From positions 370,047-434,046 of the forward strand of contig NZ_SKCH01000002.1 of assembly GCF_005434945.1 (NCBI RefSeq): DNA of 64,000 nucleotides. Direction: 5' to 3'. The stretch comes from Prescottella subtropica. Its GTDB lineage: Bacteria; Actinomycetota; Actinomycetes; Mycobacteriales; Mycobacteriaceae. Shown piece after piece: positions 45,998 through 59,404 of the stretch. A model generated the notes under the pieces. That model worked only from the letters and a program-made list of their open reading frames with translations, did no database searches and was not told the origin of the DNA. The position numbers and the translations under genes were made by a program. Position 1 is the first letter of the stretch. Each line of letters begins with the position of its first letter.

Positions 45998-46932
45998 GTG
46001 CTCTCCGTCGTTCCGCGCCCTGTCGTCGTCCGGGCCCCGTCCAAGGTCAACCTGCATCTCGCGGTCGGTGACCTGCGTGCCGACGGCTACCACGAGTTGA
46101 CGACGGTCTTCCAGGCGTTGTCGCTCACCGACGACGTGTCGGTGGTCCGGTCGGACGCGTTGTCGGTGCGGGTGCGCGGTGAGGGGGCCGCCGCGGTGCC
46201 GACCGATCGCACCAACCTCGTCTGGAAGGCGGCCGAGATGCTGGCGGTGGAGGCCGGTATCGCCCCCGACGTCGAGATCTCGATCGACAAGGGCATCCCG
46301 GTGGCGGGCGGCATGGCCGGCGGCAGCGCCGACGCGGCCGCCACGCTGGTGGCCCTGAACGAACTGTGGCGTCTGGGTCTCGGCCGTGACGATCTCACCG
46401 GTTTCGCGGCGCGGCTCGGCAGTGACGTGCCGTTCGGTCTCCACGGCGGCACCGCGGTCGGCACCGGACGCGGCGAGGAGTTGCTTCCGGTCCTGTCCCG
46501 CAACACGTTCCACTGGGTGCTCGCACTCGCGAAGGGCGGGTTGTCGACGCCGACGGTGTTCCGGGAACTCGACCGGTTGCGTGCCGAGGGCGCGCCGCCG
46601 CGGGTCGGGGACACCGCCGATCTCATGCATGCGCTGGCCTCCGGTGATGCCGCGGCGCTCGCACCGTTGCTCGGCAACGACCTGCAGTCCGCGGCGCTGT
46701 CCCTGGCCCCCGAACTGCGGCGGACCCTCCGGGCGGGGGTGACGGCCGGCGCGCTGGCCGGGATCGTGTCGGGTTCCGGGCCGACGTGCGCGTTCCTGTG
46801 CGCGGACGCCGACGCGGCCGTCGACGTGAGCGCAGAACTCTCCGGTGCCGGCGTGTGCCGCACCGTCCGTGTCGCGAGCGGGCCGGTACCCGGCGCTCGC
46901 GTGATCGACCTCGAGCCGGAAGGCAGCCTCTG

Positions 46933-46933
<1 letters not shown>
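45998..46933 (+). CDS. ispE: 4-diphosphocytidyl-2-C-methyl-D-erythritol kinase
   Basis: A 311-residue GHMP kinase of the MEP isoprenoid pathway: [20 protein letters not shown] with YHEL, and the ATP loop [20 protein letters not shown], then [20 protein letters not shown] and [10 protein letters not shown]. The GTG at 45998 comes 8 bases after TATCCT; a TTG three codons earlier is possible. It overlaps the ABC-F gene by one base (TGATG). In M. tuberculosis it directly follows ksgA, but here a 7.3 kb block lies between. Confidence 0.93.
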
Positions 46934-48732
<1,799 letters not shown>

Positions 48733-48846
48733 CCCGGGGCGGACGGGGCCCGGAACGGACGACAATCGCGCTACCCGCCCCGAACGGGTGGGTGGGCGGT
48801 TAGCCTGCACGTGTACCGTACGGAGCTTCGGTGGAGGGCGGGCATC

Positions 48847-49377
48847 GTGGACCTGGAGGCGATCGCCGAGATCAGTCGGCTCAAGTACCGGTACATTCGC
48901 GCGCTCGACACCAAGTCGTGGCCGGATTTCGCGGACACCCTGCTGCCGGAGGCGACCGCGACGTACGCCGAGCATCTGAGCTTCGACTCGCGGGATGCGT
49001 TCGTGTCGTTCCTACAGGACACGCTCGGTCCGCACGTCATCACCGAACATCATTGCGGGCACCCGGAGATCGACGTGCACGGCGATACCGCGACCGGTGT
49101 CTGGTACCTGTCGGACACGCTGGTCGTGCCCGGTGACCAACTGCTGATGCACGGGGCCGCGTTCTATCAGGACCGGTACGCGAAGGATGCGGCGGGACGC
49201 TGGAAGATCGCGCACACCGAGTACGAGCGCACGTACGAGTCGGTGTACTCGCTCGCCGACGTGCCCAGTTTCCGGTTGACGTCCAACCGGTGGGCGCTGC
49301 TCGGCTCCGCGCAGCCGGGTACGACGCAGCCGGGTACGACGCGGCCGGGGTCGACGGCCGGGACCGCCGGCCGGTAG
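48847..49377 (+). CDS. SnoaL-like (NTF2-fold) protein
   Basis: A 176-residue protein; the GTG at 48847 has GGAGGGCGGG upstream, and an in-frame GTG-type start at 48811 would add 12 residues. The body is a SnoaL_4/NTF2-like domain: DLEAIAEISRLKYRYIRALD, EHLSFDSRDAFVSFLQDTLG, HHCGHPEIDVHGDTATGVWY and RWKIAHTEYERTYESVYSL. Such cone-shaped domains bind small hydrophobic ligands or act as hydratases/cyclases; the ligand is unknown. The tail has a PGTT repeat (QPGTTQPGTTRPGST). Confidence 0.82.
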   Translation: MDLEAIAEISRLKYRYIRALDTKSWPDFADTLLPEATATYAEHLSFDSRDAFVSFLQDTLGPHVITEHHCGHPEIDVHGDTATGVWYLSDTLVVPGDQLLMHGAAFYQDRYAKDAAGRWKIAHTEYERTYESVYSLADVPSFRLTSNRWALLGSAQPGTTQPGTTRPGSTAGTAGR

Positions 49378-49451
49378 CCGGAGGCCGCTCCGGGGCGGGT
49401 GCGGGCCACCTGGCAGGCTTGGGGGTCTGGCTCGACAGATAAGGAGGTCCG

Positions 49452-50483
49452 ATGACGTCGTTCATTCAGACCCAGGTGCACGGCAGTGTCGCGGAGATCG
49501 TCCTCGACCGGCCGAAAGCGCTCAATGCACTGGACCTCGGCATGATTCGCGACATGCGCGCCGCGTTGACGGCGTGGCGCGACGACGACGCGATCACCGC
49601 GGTGCTGGTGACGAGTTCGTCGGAGCGGGCGTTCTGCGCCGGCGGTGACATCAAGTCGGTGCGGCAGGCGGCGCTGGATCGTGACACCAATTCGATCCAC
49701 GCGTTCTTCTCCACCGAGTACGCGCTCGACGCGCTCATCGCGAACTATCCCAAGCCGTATGTCGCGCTCGTCGACGGGCATGCGATGGGTGGCGGTCTCG
49801 GGGTGTCGGTGCACGGTTCGGTGCGTGTCGTCACCGAGCGGGCCGCGCTCGCGATGCCTGAGACGGCGATCGGTTTCTTCCCCGACATCGGGGCGAGCTG
49901 GTTCCTGCCCCGGCTGACGGGTGCGACGGGCATGTATCTGGGCCTCACGGGTGCCCGCGTGTCCGGTGCGGACGCGGTGTTCGCGGGTCTGGCCACGCAT
50001 TTCGTGCCGAGCGGTGACCTCGAGGCACTGGCGACCGACATCCGTGGGGCCGGTAGCCGCGCCGACCTCGATGCCGCTCTCGCCCGCCACACGGCCCCGG
50101 CCCCCGAGTCGGAGTTGGAAAAGCAACTGCCCGAGATCGACCGGGTCTTCGGGTCGGGCACGGTCACCGACATGCTGGCCCGGCTGACCGCCGACGACGA
50201 GTGGACCAAGCAGACCCGTGAGGCGCTGTCCACGCTCGCCCCGAGCAGCCTGTGGATCACCGCGGAACTGGTGCGCCGCGGCGCGGATCAGACCCTCGAA
50301 CAGTGCCTGGAACTCGAACTGGCCCTGGGCGCCGAGGTCACCCGCAACGCCGACTTCATCGAGGGCGTGCGGGCCGTGCTCGTCGACAAGGACCGCAACC
50401 CGTCCTGGAATCCGCCGTCGATCGACGACATCGACGCCGAGGCGATCGAGGCCCTGTTCGCGGAGATCACCGCGGCGGTGTAG
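49452..50483 (+). CDS. Enoyl-CoA hydratase/3-hydroxyisobutyryl-CoA hydrolase family protein
   Basis: A 343-residue crotonase-fold enzyme with a strong AAGGAGG site. FCAGGDIKSVRQAAL forms the oxyanion loop, GHAMGGGLGVSVHGSVRVV and MPETAIGFFPDIGASWFLPR carry the acidic residue. The length (343 rather than about 260) and the extended C-terminal helices, together with the FPDIGAS motif, favour 3-hydroxyisobutyryl-CoA hydrolase of valine breakdown over a simple hydratase; this is the EchA9-like group. Acts in the cytoplasm. It overlaps the end of the convergent pnuC by 17 bases. Confidence 0.87.
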   Translation: MTSFIQTQVHGSVAEIVLDRPKALNALDLGMIRDMRAALTAWRDDDAITAVLVTSSSERAFCAGGDIKSVRQAALDRDTNSIHAFFSTEYALDALIANYPKPYVALVDGHAMGGGLGVSVHGSVRVVTERAALAMPETAIGFFPDIGASWFLPRLTGATGMYLGLTGARVSGADAVFAGLATHFVPSGDLEALATDIRGAGSRADLDAALARHTAPAPESELEKQLPEIDRVFGSGTVTDMLARLTADDEWTKQTREALSTLAPSSLWITAELVRRGADQTLEQCLELELALGAEVTRNADFIEGVRAVLVDKDRNPSWNPPSIDDIDAEAIEALFAEITAAV

Positions 50484-51144
50484 CTCCGGTGGTGGCTGCG
50501 GATCGTGCGGACTGCCGCTGGATCCGCAGCCACACCACGAATCCCCACAGCACGAAGCCCGCGTACACGAGATACAGCAGCGCCGACGGGTAGTAGCCGC
50601 CGTGGAACAGCAGGGGCACGCCGACGATGTCGACGCCGATCCAGACGAGCCAGAACTCGGTCCAGCCGCGGGCCATGCCGAACGTGGCGAGGATCGAACC
50701 GGTGAAGATCCACGCGTCGGGCCACGGACCCCACGAGCCGAGCGCCTCGAACACCTTCGCGAACACGACGGTGCCGACCACCATGACGGCGATCATCCCG
50801 AGCCGTTGTCGGGTCGACGCCCAGTGCGGCAGGACGGCTTCACCGGATTCGTGCCGGGTACGGGCCCAGCGGGCCCAGCCGTACGCGCTGACGGTGACGA
50901 ACAGCAGCTGCCGTCCCGCCTGCCCGTACAGATCGAGGTTCTGCGGGGTGTGGAACAGCGCGCCCATGAACACCGTGAACAGCAGCGCGTTGCCGATCAT
51001 GCCGACCGGCCAGGCCCACACGACCCGTTTCGTGCCGCCGATCGCGGACGCGATGCCGAACGTGTTCCCGATGATCTCGCGCCACAGGATCGTGGCACCA
51101 CCGACGTGCAGTTCGGCGTCGAACAGGGCCCGCAGCAGGCTCAC
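50467..51144 (-). CDS. pnuC: Nicotinamide riboside transporter PnuC
   Basis: A 225-residue membrane protein with seven helices and the PnuC pattern: WREIIGNTFGIASAIGGTKR with VVWAWPVGMIGNALLF, then RQLLFVTVSAYGWARWAR, and ATFGMARGWTEFWLVWIGVD with IVGVPLLF near the end. It lets nicotinamide riboside cross the inner membrane down its gradient for NAD synthesis. The GTG at 51144 overlaps the prfC stop (GTGA), so it is translationally coupled to prfC, an unexpected partner. No NadR or Nrt regulator is nearby. Confidence 0.88.
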   Translation of the reverse strand: MSLLRALFDAELHVGGATILWREIIGNTFGIASAIGGTKRVVWAWPVGMIGNALLFTVFMGALFHTPQNLDLYGQAGRQLLFVTVSAYGWARWARTRHESGEAVLPHWASTRQRLGMIAVMVVGTVVFAKVFEALGSWGPWPDAWIFTGSILATFGMARGWTEFWLVWIGVDIVGVPLLFHGGYYPSALLYLVYAGFVLWGFVVWLRIQRQSARSAATTGATPPR

Positions 51145-52841
51145 TGATCGCCTGCGGCGACCAGCGGTTCGAGGGTCAGCTCGGACATCTCCTTCTGGAT
51201 GTACTGCAGGCGCCACTTGTCGCTGAACAGGGCCAGTAGTACGCCGTCGGTGCGGGTGAACACCTCGACACCACGCTGCCGCCCGAGTTCGGTGGCGGAG
51301 GCGGCGTCGGTGCGGCGGGCCAGCTGGTACGGCAGGTTCTCGATGAGCGGGGCGACGTTGAACTCGGCCTTCATCCGGGCGGAGACCACCTCGAACTGCA
51401 TGGGGCCGACGGCCGCCATGACCGGGGACGCGTCGCCGCGGATGTCGTTGCGCAGGATCTGCACGACACCCTCGGATTCGAGCTGGTCGACGGCGCGGCG
51501 GAACTGCTTGTACTTGCCGGCGCTCTCGGCGCGCAGCACCGCGAAGTGTTCGGGCGCGAACGACGGGATCGGCGGGTACTCCACCTTCTTGTCGGTGAAC
51601 AGGGTGTGCCCGGGGGCGAGTGCGTTGGCGTTGACGAGGCCGACGATGTCGCCGGGGTAGGCGCTGTCGACGGTGTTGCGGTCGCGGCCGAACACGGTCA
51701 GCGCGTACTTGGTGGCGAACGGCTTGCCGGTCTGCGCGTGCGTGACGACCATGCCGCGTTCGAACACGCCGGAGACGACGCGCATGAACGCCAGCCGGTC
51801 ACGGTGGGCGGCGTCCATGCCGGCCTGCACCTTGAACACGACAGCGCTGAACGGGTCGGTCACCTGCCGCTCGGCGCCGGTGACGGTCTTGTGCGGACCC
51901 GGTGCCGGGGCGAGCGCGATGAGGGCGTCGAGGATCTGCCGGACACCGAAGTTGAGCATCGCGGACGCGAAGATCACCGGCGAGGTCTGGCCGGCGAGGA
52001 ACATCTCCTGGTCGTGGTCCTGACCGGTCGCCGAGAGCAGTTCGCTCTCCTCGGCGGCCGTCGCCCACTCGTCGCCCTCCCGCTCGAGCGCCTGGTCCGG
52101 GTCCATCCGCTCCTCGGGGGCGATCTTCGCGCCGCCGGCGGTGCGGGTGAACCGGATGTACTCCTCGGCGGAACCGTCTTCACCACGCCGGAGGAGTCCC
52201 CGGAAATCGCCGGCGATACCGACCGGCCAGTACAGCGGGGTGGGGGTGAGGTTGATGCGCTCGCTGATCTCGTCGAGCAGTTCGAGCGGGGTGCGGCCCG
52301 GCCGGTCCCACTTGTTGATGACGGTGACGACGGGGATGCCGTGGTGGTGGCACACCTGGAACAGCTTCAACGTCTGCGGCTCGAGGCCCTTCGCGGCGTC
52401 GATGAGCATGACGGCGGCGTCGACGGCGGTGAGGACGCGGTAGGTGTCCTCGGAGAAGTCGGAGTGACCGGGGGTGTCGACGAGGTTGATCACGTTGATC
52501 TGGTCGTCGGGGGTCTCTTCGGAGTGGTAGTTGAACTGCAGCGCCGTCGACGACACCGAGATGCCGCGGGCCTTCTCCATCTCCATCCAGTCGGACACCG
52601 TCGACTTGCGTCCGGCCTTGCCGTGCACGGCACCGGCCTCGGAGATCTTCTTCGCATGCAGCGCCAGCGCCTCGGTGAGCGTCGACTTACCGGCGTCGGG
52701 GTGGGCGATGACGGCGAACGTGCGGCGCCGGGCCGCCTCGGTCGCGAGGGACTTCGGTGCGGTACCGGTGGGCGTCTCGGTTCCTGGGGTGACCGCCTGC
52801 TCGGCGGTGCTGATCTCGGCCGAGTCGGGCGCGCTGGTCAA
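51141..52841 (-). CDS. prfC: Peptide chain release factor 3
   Basis: A 566-residue translational GTPase. Its G1 is [17 protein letters not shown]3 is [15 protein letters not shown]4 is [17 protein letters not shown]; the later part has [20 protein letters not shown] and [24 protein letters not shown]3 removes RF1 or RF2 from the ribosome after peptide release. The start appears to be a TTG (52839-52841) with GAGAGG 7 bases upstream and gives a 30-residue N-terminal extension rich in Thr, Ala and Pro before the G domain. Confidence 0.93.
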   Translation of the reverse strand: MTSAPDSAEISTAEQAVTPGTETPTGTAPKSLATEAARRRTFAVIAHPDAGKSTLTEALALHAKKISEAGAVHGKAGRKSTVSDWMEMEKARGISVSSTALQFNYHSEETPDDQINVINLVDTPGHSDFSEDTYRVLTAVDAAVMLIDAAKGLEPQTLKLFQVCHHHGIPVVTVINKWDRPGRTPLELLDEISERINLTPTPLYWPVGIAGDFRGLLRRGEDGSAEEYIRFTRTAGGAKIAPEERMDPDQALEREGDEWATAAEESELLSATGQDHDQEMFLAGQTSPVIFASAMLNFGVRQILDALIALAPAPGPHKTVTGAERQVTDPFSAVVFKVQAGMDAAHRDRLAFMRVVSGVFERGMVVTHAQTGKPFATKYALTVFGRDRNTVDSAYPGDIVGLVNANALAPGHTLFTDKKVEYPPIPSFAPEHFAVLRAESAGKYKQFRRAVDQLESEGVVQILRNDIRGDASPVMAAVGPMQFEVVSARMKAEFNVAPLIENLPYQLARRTDAASATELGRQRGVEVFTRTDGVLLALFSDKWRLQYIQKEMSELTLEPLVAAGDQ

Positions 52842-52989
52842 CGGTGAACCTCTCGAGAGTCGGATTCGGGGCCGCTACCAGGGTACGCGGGCGCCGGCAG
52901 GCGGTAACAGGTCGGCACCGCTTGCGGATATACGTCTCGGAGATCCGCCACACCGTCGTAGTGTCCGCACTGGACCGGTAGGAGCTTTC

Positions 52990-54618
52990 ATGAGCACGTT
53001 CACCGACGAGATGTATGCCACGGCCGCGACCAGTTCGCGGGTCCTGATCACGGGTGAGCCGGACGCCCCGCTGCGCCAGAGTTGGGGCGAGGTGCATGCG
53101 ATCGCCCGACGGATGGCCGGCGCCCTGGCCGCCGCCGGTATCGGCCGCGGCGATGCGATCGGGGTGCTGGCCGGGATGCCGGTCGACATCGCGCCGGCCT
53201 GTCAGGCGATCTGGATGCGCGGCGGATCGGTGACGATGCTGCACCAGCCCACCCCGCGCACCGACCTGCAGGTGTGGGTGCGTGACACCGAGGCCGTCGT
53301 CCGGATGATCTCGGCATCCGCGGTGATCGTCGGCGCGCCGTTCGAGGCGGCGGTCCCGCTGCTCACCGAACGCGGCATCACCGTCGTCACGGTCGACGCG
53401 ATGCGCGACGGACCCGACATCGATCCCGTCGACACTGCCGAATCCGACATCGCGCTGCAGCAGTTGACGTCCGGCTCCACCGGGTCTCCGAAGGCCGTGC
53501 AGCTCACCCACGGCAACTTCTACGCCAACGCGTCCGCGATGATCGACCGGGTCAAGGTCAGCCCCGAGCGGGACGTGATGATCAGCTGGCTGCCGCTGTT
53601 CCACGACATGGGCATGATCGGGTTCCTCACCGTGCCCATGCAGATCGGTGCCACCACCGTCCACATCACGCCCCTGGACTTCCTGCGGGCGCCACTGCTG
53701 TGGGCCGAGCTGATGGGTAAATATCGCGGAACCGTCACCGCTGCGCCGAACTTCGCGTACTCGCTGCTGGCGCGACGGCTCGCGCAGGCGCCGGCGGGGG
53801 AGTACGACCTGTCGTCGATGCGATGCATGCTCAACGGCGCTGAACCCGTCGACCCCGACACCATGATCGCGCTCGCCGACGCCGGCACCCGGTTCGGTCT
53901 CGACCCGACCGCACTCGCCCCCACCTACGGGATGGCGGAGGTGACGCTCGCCGTGTCGGTGCCCGAACCCGGGCAGGGGCTCGTCCTCGACCGTGTCGAC
54001 CCGGACCTGCTCGAGGCCGGTGGCCTTGCCGTGCAGTCGAATCGGAGCAACGCCCGGCCCCTGGCCACTCTCGGGCCGCTCGTGCCCGGACTGGAGGGGC
54101 GCGTCGTCGCCCGCGACGGACTCGAACTGCCGAGACGCGCCGTCGGCGTCATCGAACTACGCGGAAAATCTGTCACCCCCGGCTATCTCACCGTCGACGG
54201 CCCCGTCGCCACCCAGGACGACGACGGTTGGATCGACACCGGCGACATCGGCTACTTCACCGAGGACGGCCTCGTCGTCGTGTGCGGGCGCGCCAAGGAC
54301 GTCATCATCATGGGCGGCCGCAACGTCTATCCCACCGACATCGAACGCGCCGCCGGAACCGTCGACGGCGTGCGCCCCGGCAACGCCGTCGCCATCCGCC
54401 TCGACGCCGGCGACAAACGTGAAAGCTTCGCCGTCGCAGTCGAAACCAACGCCATCGACGACCCCGACGAAGTGCGCCGCATCGAACGCGACGTGGCCCG
54501 CGCCATCGTCACCGACGTCGGCGTCCGCCCCCGCACCGTCGCCGTCCTCGGACCCGGATCCATCCCCAAGACGTCGTCCGGGAAACTGCGGCGCTCGAGT
54601 TCGGCGGGGTTGCTGTAG
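52990..54618 (+). CDS. Fatty-acyl-AMP ligase (Pks16-like)
   Basis: A 542-residue adenylate-forming enzyme; ATG after TAGGAG. The P-loop is [20 protein letters not shown], the aryl/adenine motif [12 protein letters not shown], then [22 protein letters not shown] and the catalytic Lys in [12 protein letters not shown]. Length and sequence match M. tuberculosis Pks16 (Rv1013), a member of the FAAL-like group despite its name. It would activate a fatty acid as acyl-AMP, perhaps for transfer to a carrier protein; the carrier is not in the window. It is the last gene with M. tuberculosis synteny. Confidence 0.88.
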   Translation: MSTFTDEMYATAATSSRVLITGEPDAPLRQSWGEVHAIARRMAGALAAAGIGRGDAIGVLAGMPVDIAPACQAIWMRGGSVTMLHQPTPRTDLQVWVRDTEAVVRMISASAVIVGAPFEAAVPLLTERGITVVTVDAMRDGPDIDPVDTAESDIALQQLTSGSTGSPKAVQLTHGNFYANASAMIDRVKVSPERDVMISWLPLFHDMGMIGFLTVPMQIGATTVHITPLDFLRAPLLWAELMGKYRGTVTAAPNFAYSLLARRLAQAPAGEYDLSSMRCMLNGAEPVDPDTMIALADAGTRFGLDPTALAPTYGMAEVTLAVSVPEPGQGLVLDRVDPDLLEAGGLAVQSNRSNARPLATLGPLVPGLEGRVVARDGLELPRRAVGVIELRGKSVTPGYLTVDGPVATQDDDGWIDTGDIGYFTEDGLVVVCGRAKDVIIMGGRNVYPTDIERAAGTVDGVRPGNAVAIRLDAGDKRESFAVAVETNAIDDPDEVRRIERDVARAIVTDVGVRPRTVAVLGPGSIPKTSSGKLRRSSSAGLL

Positions 54619-54625
54619 CTTCTCG

Positions 54626-55501
54626 TCAGGCTGCGCTGCGGAGCGGTTCGACGATCCGGTCGGCGATGGCGCGTCGGGTGGCGTCGGGGATGCGGGCCTC
54701 GAAGGCGCGACGAGTCGCCAGTGCGAGCCGGTCGGCGGTCTCGTTGAGCAGGTGTCCGTTGTGGCCGCGCACCCAGGACAGGCGGATCTCGCGTTTCCGG
54801 AGCACGTCGTGGAGGCGGGACACGACGGCTTTGACGCCGCCGGTGGCGTGCAATGCCCAGTCGGTGTCGAGCAGTCCGAGGTGCTGCAGTGATGCCTGGC
54901 TGTCGGTGAGGATGTGCAGGCGGCGGCCGGGGAAGCGGGCGACGGCCAGTTCGATGGCGAGCAGTTCGCCCTCGAGCACGGTTGTGACGTCGGGGACCAT
55001 CATCTGGTGGCGGACGCCGTCCTCGCTGACGCAGGCCACGCCGACTCCCCGGCGGCGTGACTTGGACGCGTCGGTGGCGACGGTCAGTTCGGGCAGGGCC
55101 GCGATTCGGGCGAGTTCGTGTTCCGCGAGGTCGGTGGCGCGGGCCCGGTCGTCGGCGTCGAGGACGGTGAGCGCTGTGCGGGTGAGGTCGAGGAACGTGC
55201 CGCGGGCGACGTCGACGAGGGTCACGGACGGGAAGGCGTCGACGACGGCGGCGATCTCCTTGCGGAGTGTGTTGTCGGTGACGTGGAGCAGGATGGGCTC
55301 GGAGGCCGCGGCGGCGACGTCCAGCAGCAGGGTGAACGCGTCGAGGCCGGTGCCGTAGAGCGCGGTATCGGTGGCGGTGTCGCGGGTGAACAGGTGGGTG
55401 CGGGTGTCGGCGTGGTCGGTCCAGGCGGCGACGGCACGCGAGAGGTCTACGGGGCCGGAGACGCTGCTCTGGTTTCTGCGGAGGTGGATGGCTGCGAGCA
55501 C
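54626..55501 (-). CDS. RNase H-like protein with extra N-terminal domain
   Basis: A 291-residue protein with GTG start after AAGGAG. Residues about 140-285 form an RNase HI fold with the acidic set visible: Asp in TVATDASKSRRRGVGVA, Glu in TVLEGELLAIELAVA, Asp in HILTDSQASLQHL, and GHNGHLLNETADRLALATRR with the last Asp and the His loop. The first 140 residues are an acidic alpha/beta region (ADTRTHLFTRDTATDT and ILLHVTDNTLRKEIAAVVDA) that I do not recognise. It may cut RNA in RNA-DNA hybrids. It diverges from the restriction-like operon and shares its palindromic intergenic region. Confidence 0.82.
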   Translation of the reverse strand: MLAAIHLRRNQSSVSGPVDLSRAVAAWTDHADTRTHLFTRDTATDTALYGTGLDAFTLLLDVAAAASEPILLHVTDNTLRKEIAAVVDAFPSVTLVDVARGTFLDLTRTALTVLDADDRARATDLAEHELARIAALPELTVATDASKSRRRGVGVACVSEDGVRHQMMVPDVTTVLEGELLAIELAVARFPGRRLHILTDSQASLQHLGLLDTDWALHATGGVKAVVSRLHDVLRKREIRLSWVRGHNGHLLNETADRLALATRRAFEARIPDATRRAIADRIVEPLRSAA

Positions 55502-55573
55502 GGGCGTCTCCTTCGGATCGGTGGTCGGTGATGGAGACAATGCCCGATAGCGGCGACAATTGTGCCTGATTGA

Positions 55574-55593
55574 TTGATAACCGGAGTTATCAA
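55574..55593. promoter_or_regulatory. Perfect palindrome between the RNase H gene and the methylase operon
   Basis: TTGATAAC, CGGA, GTTATCAA: 8-bp arms with a 4-base centre, in the 190-base divergent region. CTGATTG repeats lie on both sides. A TAGATT (-10 type) at 55636-55641 follows, about 50 bases before the 55692 start. This is a likely operator for a dimeric regulator, possibly the helix-turn-helix protein coded next. Confidence 0.6.
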
Positions 55594-55691
55594 CTGATTG
55601 CCGGGTTGCATGTCCGGTCGGGGCGGGTGATCGGCTAGATTTCTCGAGCGGCCATCGACCGGTGCCGCACGGTGATCCGGGGAGGGGACGC

Positions 55692-57785
55692 ATGACGCGG
55701 ACGAGTACGTCACCGGCGCTCCTGCTCACGATGCGTGACATCGCGGACCTCGCGCGGGTGCAGCGGCCGGTGGTGACGATGTGGGCGAGCCGGTTCCGTG
55801 GCGGTGATCGCCCGTTCCCGCGGCCGGTGTCGTGGGACGGTCGGACGCCGCGGTTCGACGCCGAGGAGGTCGCCGAGTGGGTGCGGTCCCGCAGTCTCGG
55901 CAACAGCGATTCGTTCGCGCAGGACATGGCGGTGCTCGCGGTGTTCGAGCAGGCGACGGAGCTGGGGCCGACGGTCGTCGCCGACGGGGTCACTGCGCTG
56001 CTCTGCCTCAAGGCGCTGCTGGGGGAGCAGTTGTCGGAGTGGTGCGCGGACGATCTGGTGGACGAGGCCGAGGAGGTCGACCCGGACGACGAGTTCTTGT
56101 TCTCCGAGGTGCAGGCGCTGGGGGAGCATCTCGGGGCGGTCGCGGCGCATGTGGATCGGATGTCGGATGCGGCGTTCACGCCGGCGCACGCGTTCGAGAC
56201 GGTGATGTCGCGCCGGTTCCGCCGGCAGTGGTCGGCCCTGTCGGACACGACGTTGGTGGACACGACGCTCGCGTCCGGTGCGCGGGATCTGGTTGCCCGG
56301 GTGGCGGTGTCGCTGGCTGCGGGGGAGCGGCCGCTGTTCGTCGATCCGTCTCCGGAGAACGTCGATCTGTTGGTGGCGCTGCAGGGTGCGTTGCCGGAGG
56401 ATCATGGTGCGGTCGTGATGACCGCGGCGTCGTCGACGTCGGGTGCGCGTCGGGCGCGACGCCGGTTGGCGACGCACCGGATGACACGGATTGCGCCGCC
56501 GGACGGCGGGTTTCGTGGCGAGTTCAGTCTGGATCGGCCGGCGATGTTCGTGACGCAGTTTCCGTCGCCGGCGACGGTCGACTACACCGATGCCGATGTG
56601 CTGGGTGCGATCGACAATGTCGCGGTGCAGATGGGTCCGGGTCAGCGGGGGGTGCTGATCGGTCCGGCGGCGGTGCTGGTCGACCGGTTGCGGGATCGGG
56701 AGTGCGAGGCGATCCGCTCGGGGTTGCTGCGGTCCGGTCATCTGCGGGCGGCGATCCGGTTGCCGGAGGGGCTGTTGCCGACGCGTCCGGGCACGTCGAT
56801 GGCGTTGTGGGTGCTGGGCGAGGCCGACGAGTCGGGGCCGGAGGTGCCGCGGCACATGATGCTGGCCGATCTGGGGGCCGTCGCACTGACCGACGACACG
56901 ATCGACGGGGTGGTCGCGGATGTGGCGGCGGCGATGGGGTCGGCGCGGGAGGTGCAGGCGCACGCGTTCCGGTTCGGGTTCGCCCGCCGCACGTCGGAGG
57001 TGGTGGCCGCGTCGGGTGCGTTGACGACGCTGCCGCGGGTGCACCGGCTGCGGCAGGATCCGGCGGAGGCGGCGGCCCGGGTCCTCGAACTGGTGGGTGC
57101 GAGCGATGTTGCGGCCGCCCGGATCGGTGCGGGGCCGGATCTGCGTGTCTCGTACCGGGATCCGGGCGACCGGCGGGTGCCGACGGTGGGGGATCTGGTG
57201 GACGGCAAGGATCTGAAGCTGGTGTCGGGGAACCGGATCGACGGCGACGATGTCGTTCCGGGCGGCACGGTGCCGGTGATCGGGGCGGACGAGGTGTCGG
57301 GCAGGGCTGCGGTCGGTCGCAGGGGGATCGACCGTTTGACGCTGACCGCGAAGTATCCGAGTGGCCGCTACACCGAGTCGGGGGACGTCGTGTTCTGCGC
57401 GGGGCCGGGTGGGGGTGCGCTCGTCGACCATGCGGGGGCGTCGGTGGTGCAGTGGCCGGCCCGTATTCTGCGGATCACCGACCCGCAGGTGTCGGGGCTG
57501 TGTGCGGATGTGCTTGCCCACCAACTCCGTTCGAACGGGGGTACGGGGAAGCCGCCGGGGGCGATCCGTGGGGGTGTCGGGTGGCGGGCCTGCCCGATGC
57601 CGCGGGTCGATCCCGCCGATCTACCGGCCGTCGATGCCGCGCTGGGTGATCTGCGGGCGCGTCGTGCGGCCGCGCAGGCGCTGCTGGATGCCCTCGACGA
57701 TCTGACCATCACGCTGGTGGACGGTGTGGCGCACGGTGCGCTCACGGTCACGTCGGCACCGAAGACTGTTACAGAGAAAGGCTGA
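55692..57785 (+). CDS. HTH / degenerate N6-methylase / TRD-like fusion protein
   Basis: A 697-residue protein with a GGAGGGG site before the ATG. The N-terminus (LLTMRDIADLARVQRPVVTM, about residues 11-60) is a MerR/excisionase-like helix-turn-helix. Residues about 150-450 follow the HsdM plan (FTPAHAFETVMSRR where active enzymes have FYTP), but the SAM loop is degraded (VDTTLASGARD) and no NPPY/NPPF motif is present. The last 220 residues resemble one HsdS target-recognition unit (GKDLKLVSGNRI, then YPSGRYTESGDVVFCAGPGG) ending in an HsdS-type helix (DAALGDLRARRAAAQALLDA). It is probably a non-catalytic DNA-binding subunit. Two bases separate it from hsdM. Confidence 0.75.
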   Translation: MTRTSTSPALLLTMRDIADLARVQRPVVTMWASRFRGGDRPFPRPVSWDGRTPRFDAEEVAEWVRSRSLGNSDSFAQDMAVLAVFEQATELGPTVVADGVTALLCLKALLGEQLSEWCADDLVDEAEEVDPDDEFLFSEVQALGEHLGAVAAHVDRMSDAAFTPAHAFETVMSRRFRRQWSALSDTTLVDTTLASGARDLVARVAVSLAAGERPLFVDPSPENVDLLVALQGALPEDHGAVVMTAASSTSGARRARRRLATHRMTRIAPPDGGFRGEFSLDRPAMFVTQFPSPATVDYTDADVLGAIDNVAVQMGPGQRGVLIGPAAVLVDRLRDRECEAIRSGLLRSGHLRAAIRLPEGLLPTRPGTSMALWVLGEADESGPEVPRHMMLADLGAVALTDDTIDGVVADVAAAMGSAREVQAHAFRFGFARRTSEVVAASGALTTLPRVHRLRQDPAEAAARVLELVGASDVAAARIGAGPDLRVSYRDPGDRRVPTVGDLVDGKDLKLVSGNRIDGDDVVPGGTVPVIGADEVSGRAAVGRRGIDRLTLTAKYPSGRYTESGDVVFCAGPGGGALVDHAGASVVQWPARILRITDPQVSGLCADVLAHQLRSNGGTGKPPGAIRGGVGWRACPMPRVDPADLPAVDAALGDLRARRAAAQALLDALDDLTITLVDGVAHGALTVTSAPKTVTEKG

Positions 57786-57787
57786 CG

Positions 57788-59400
<1,613 letters not shown>

Positions 59401-59404
<4 letters not shown>

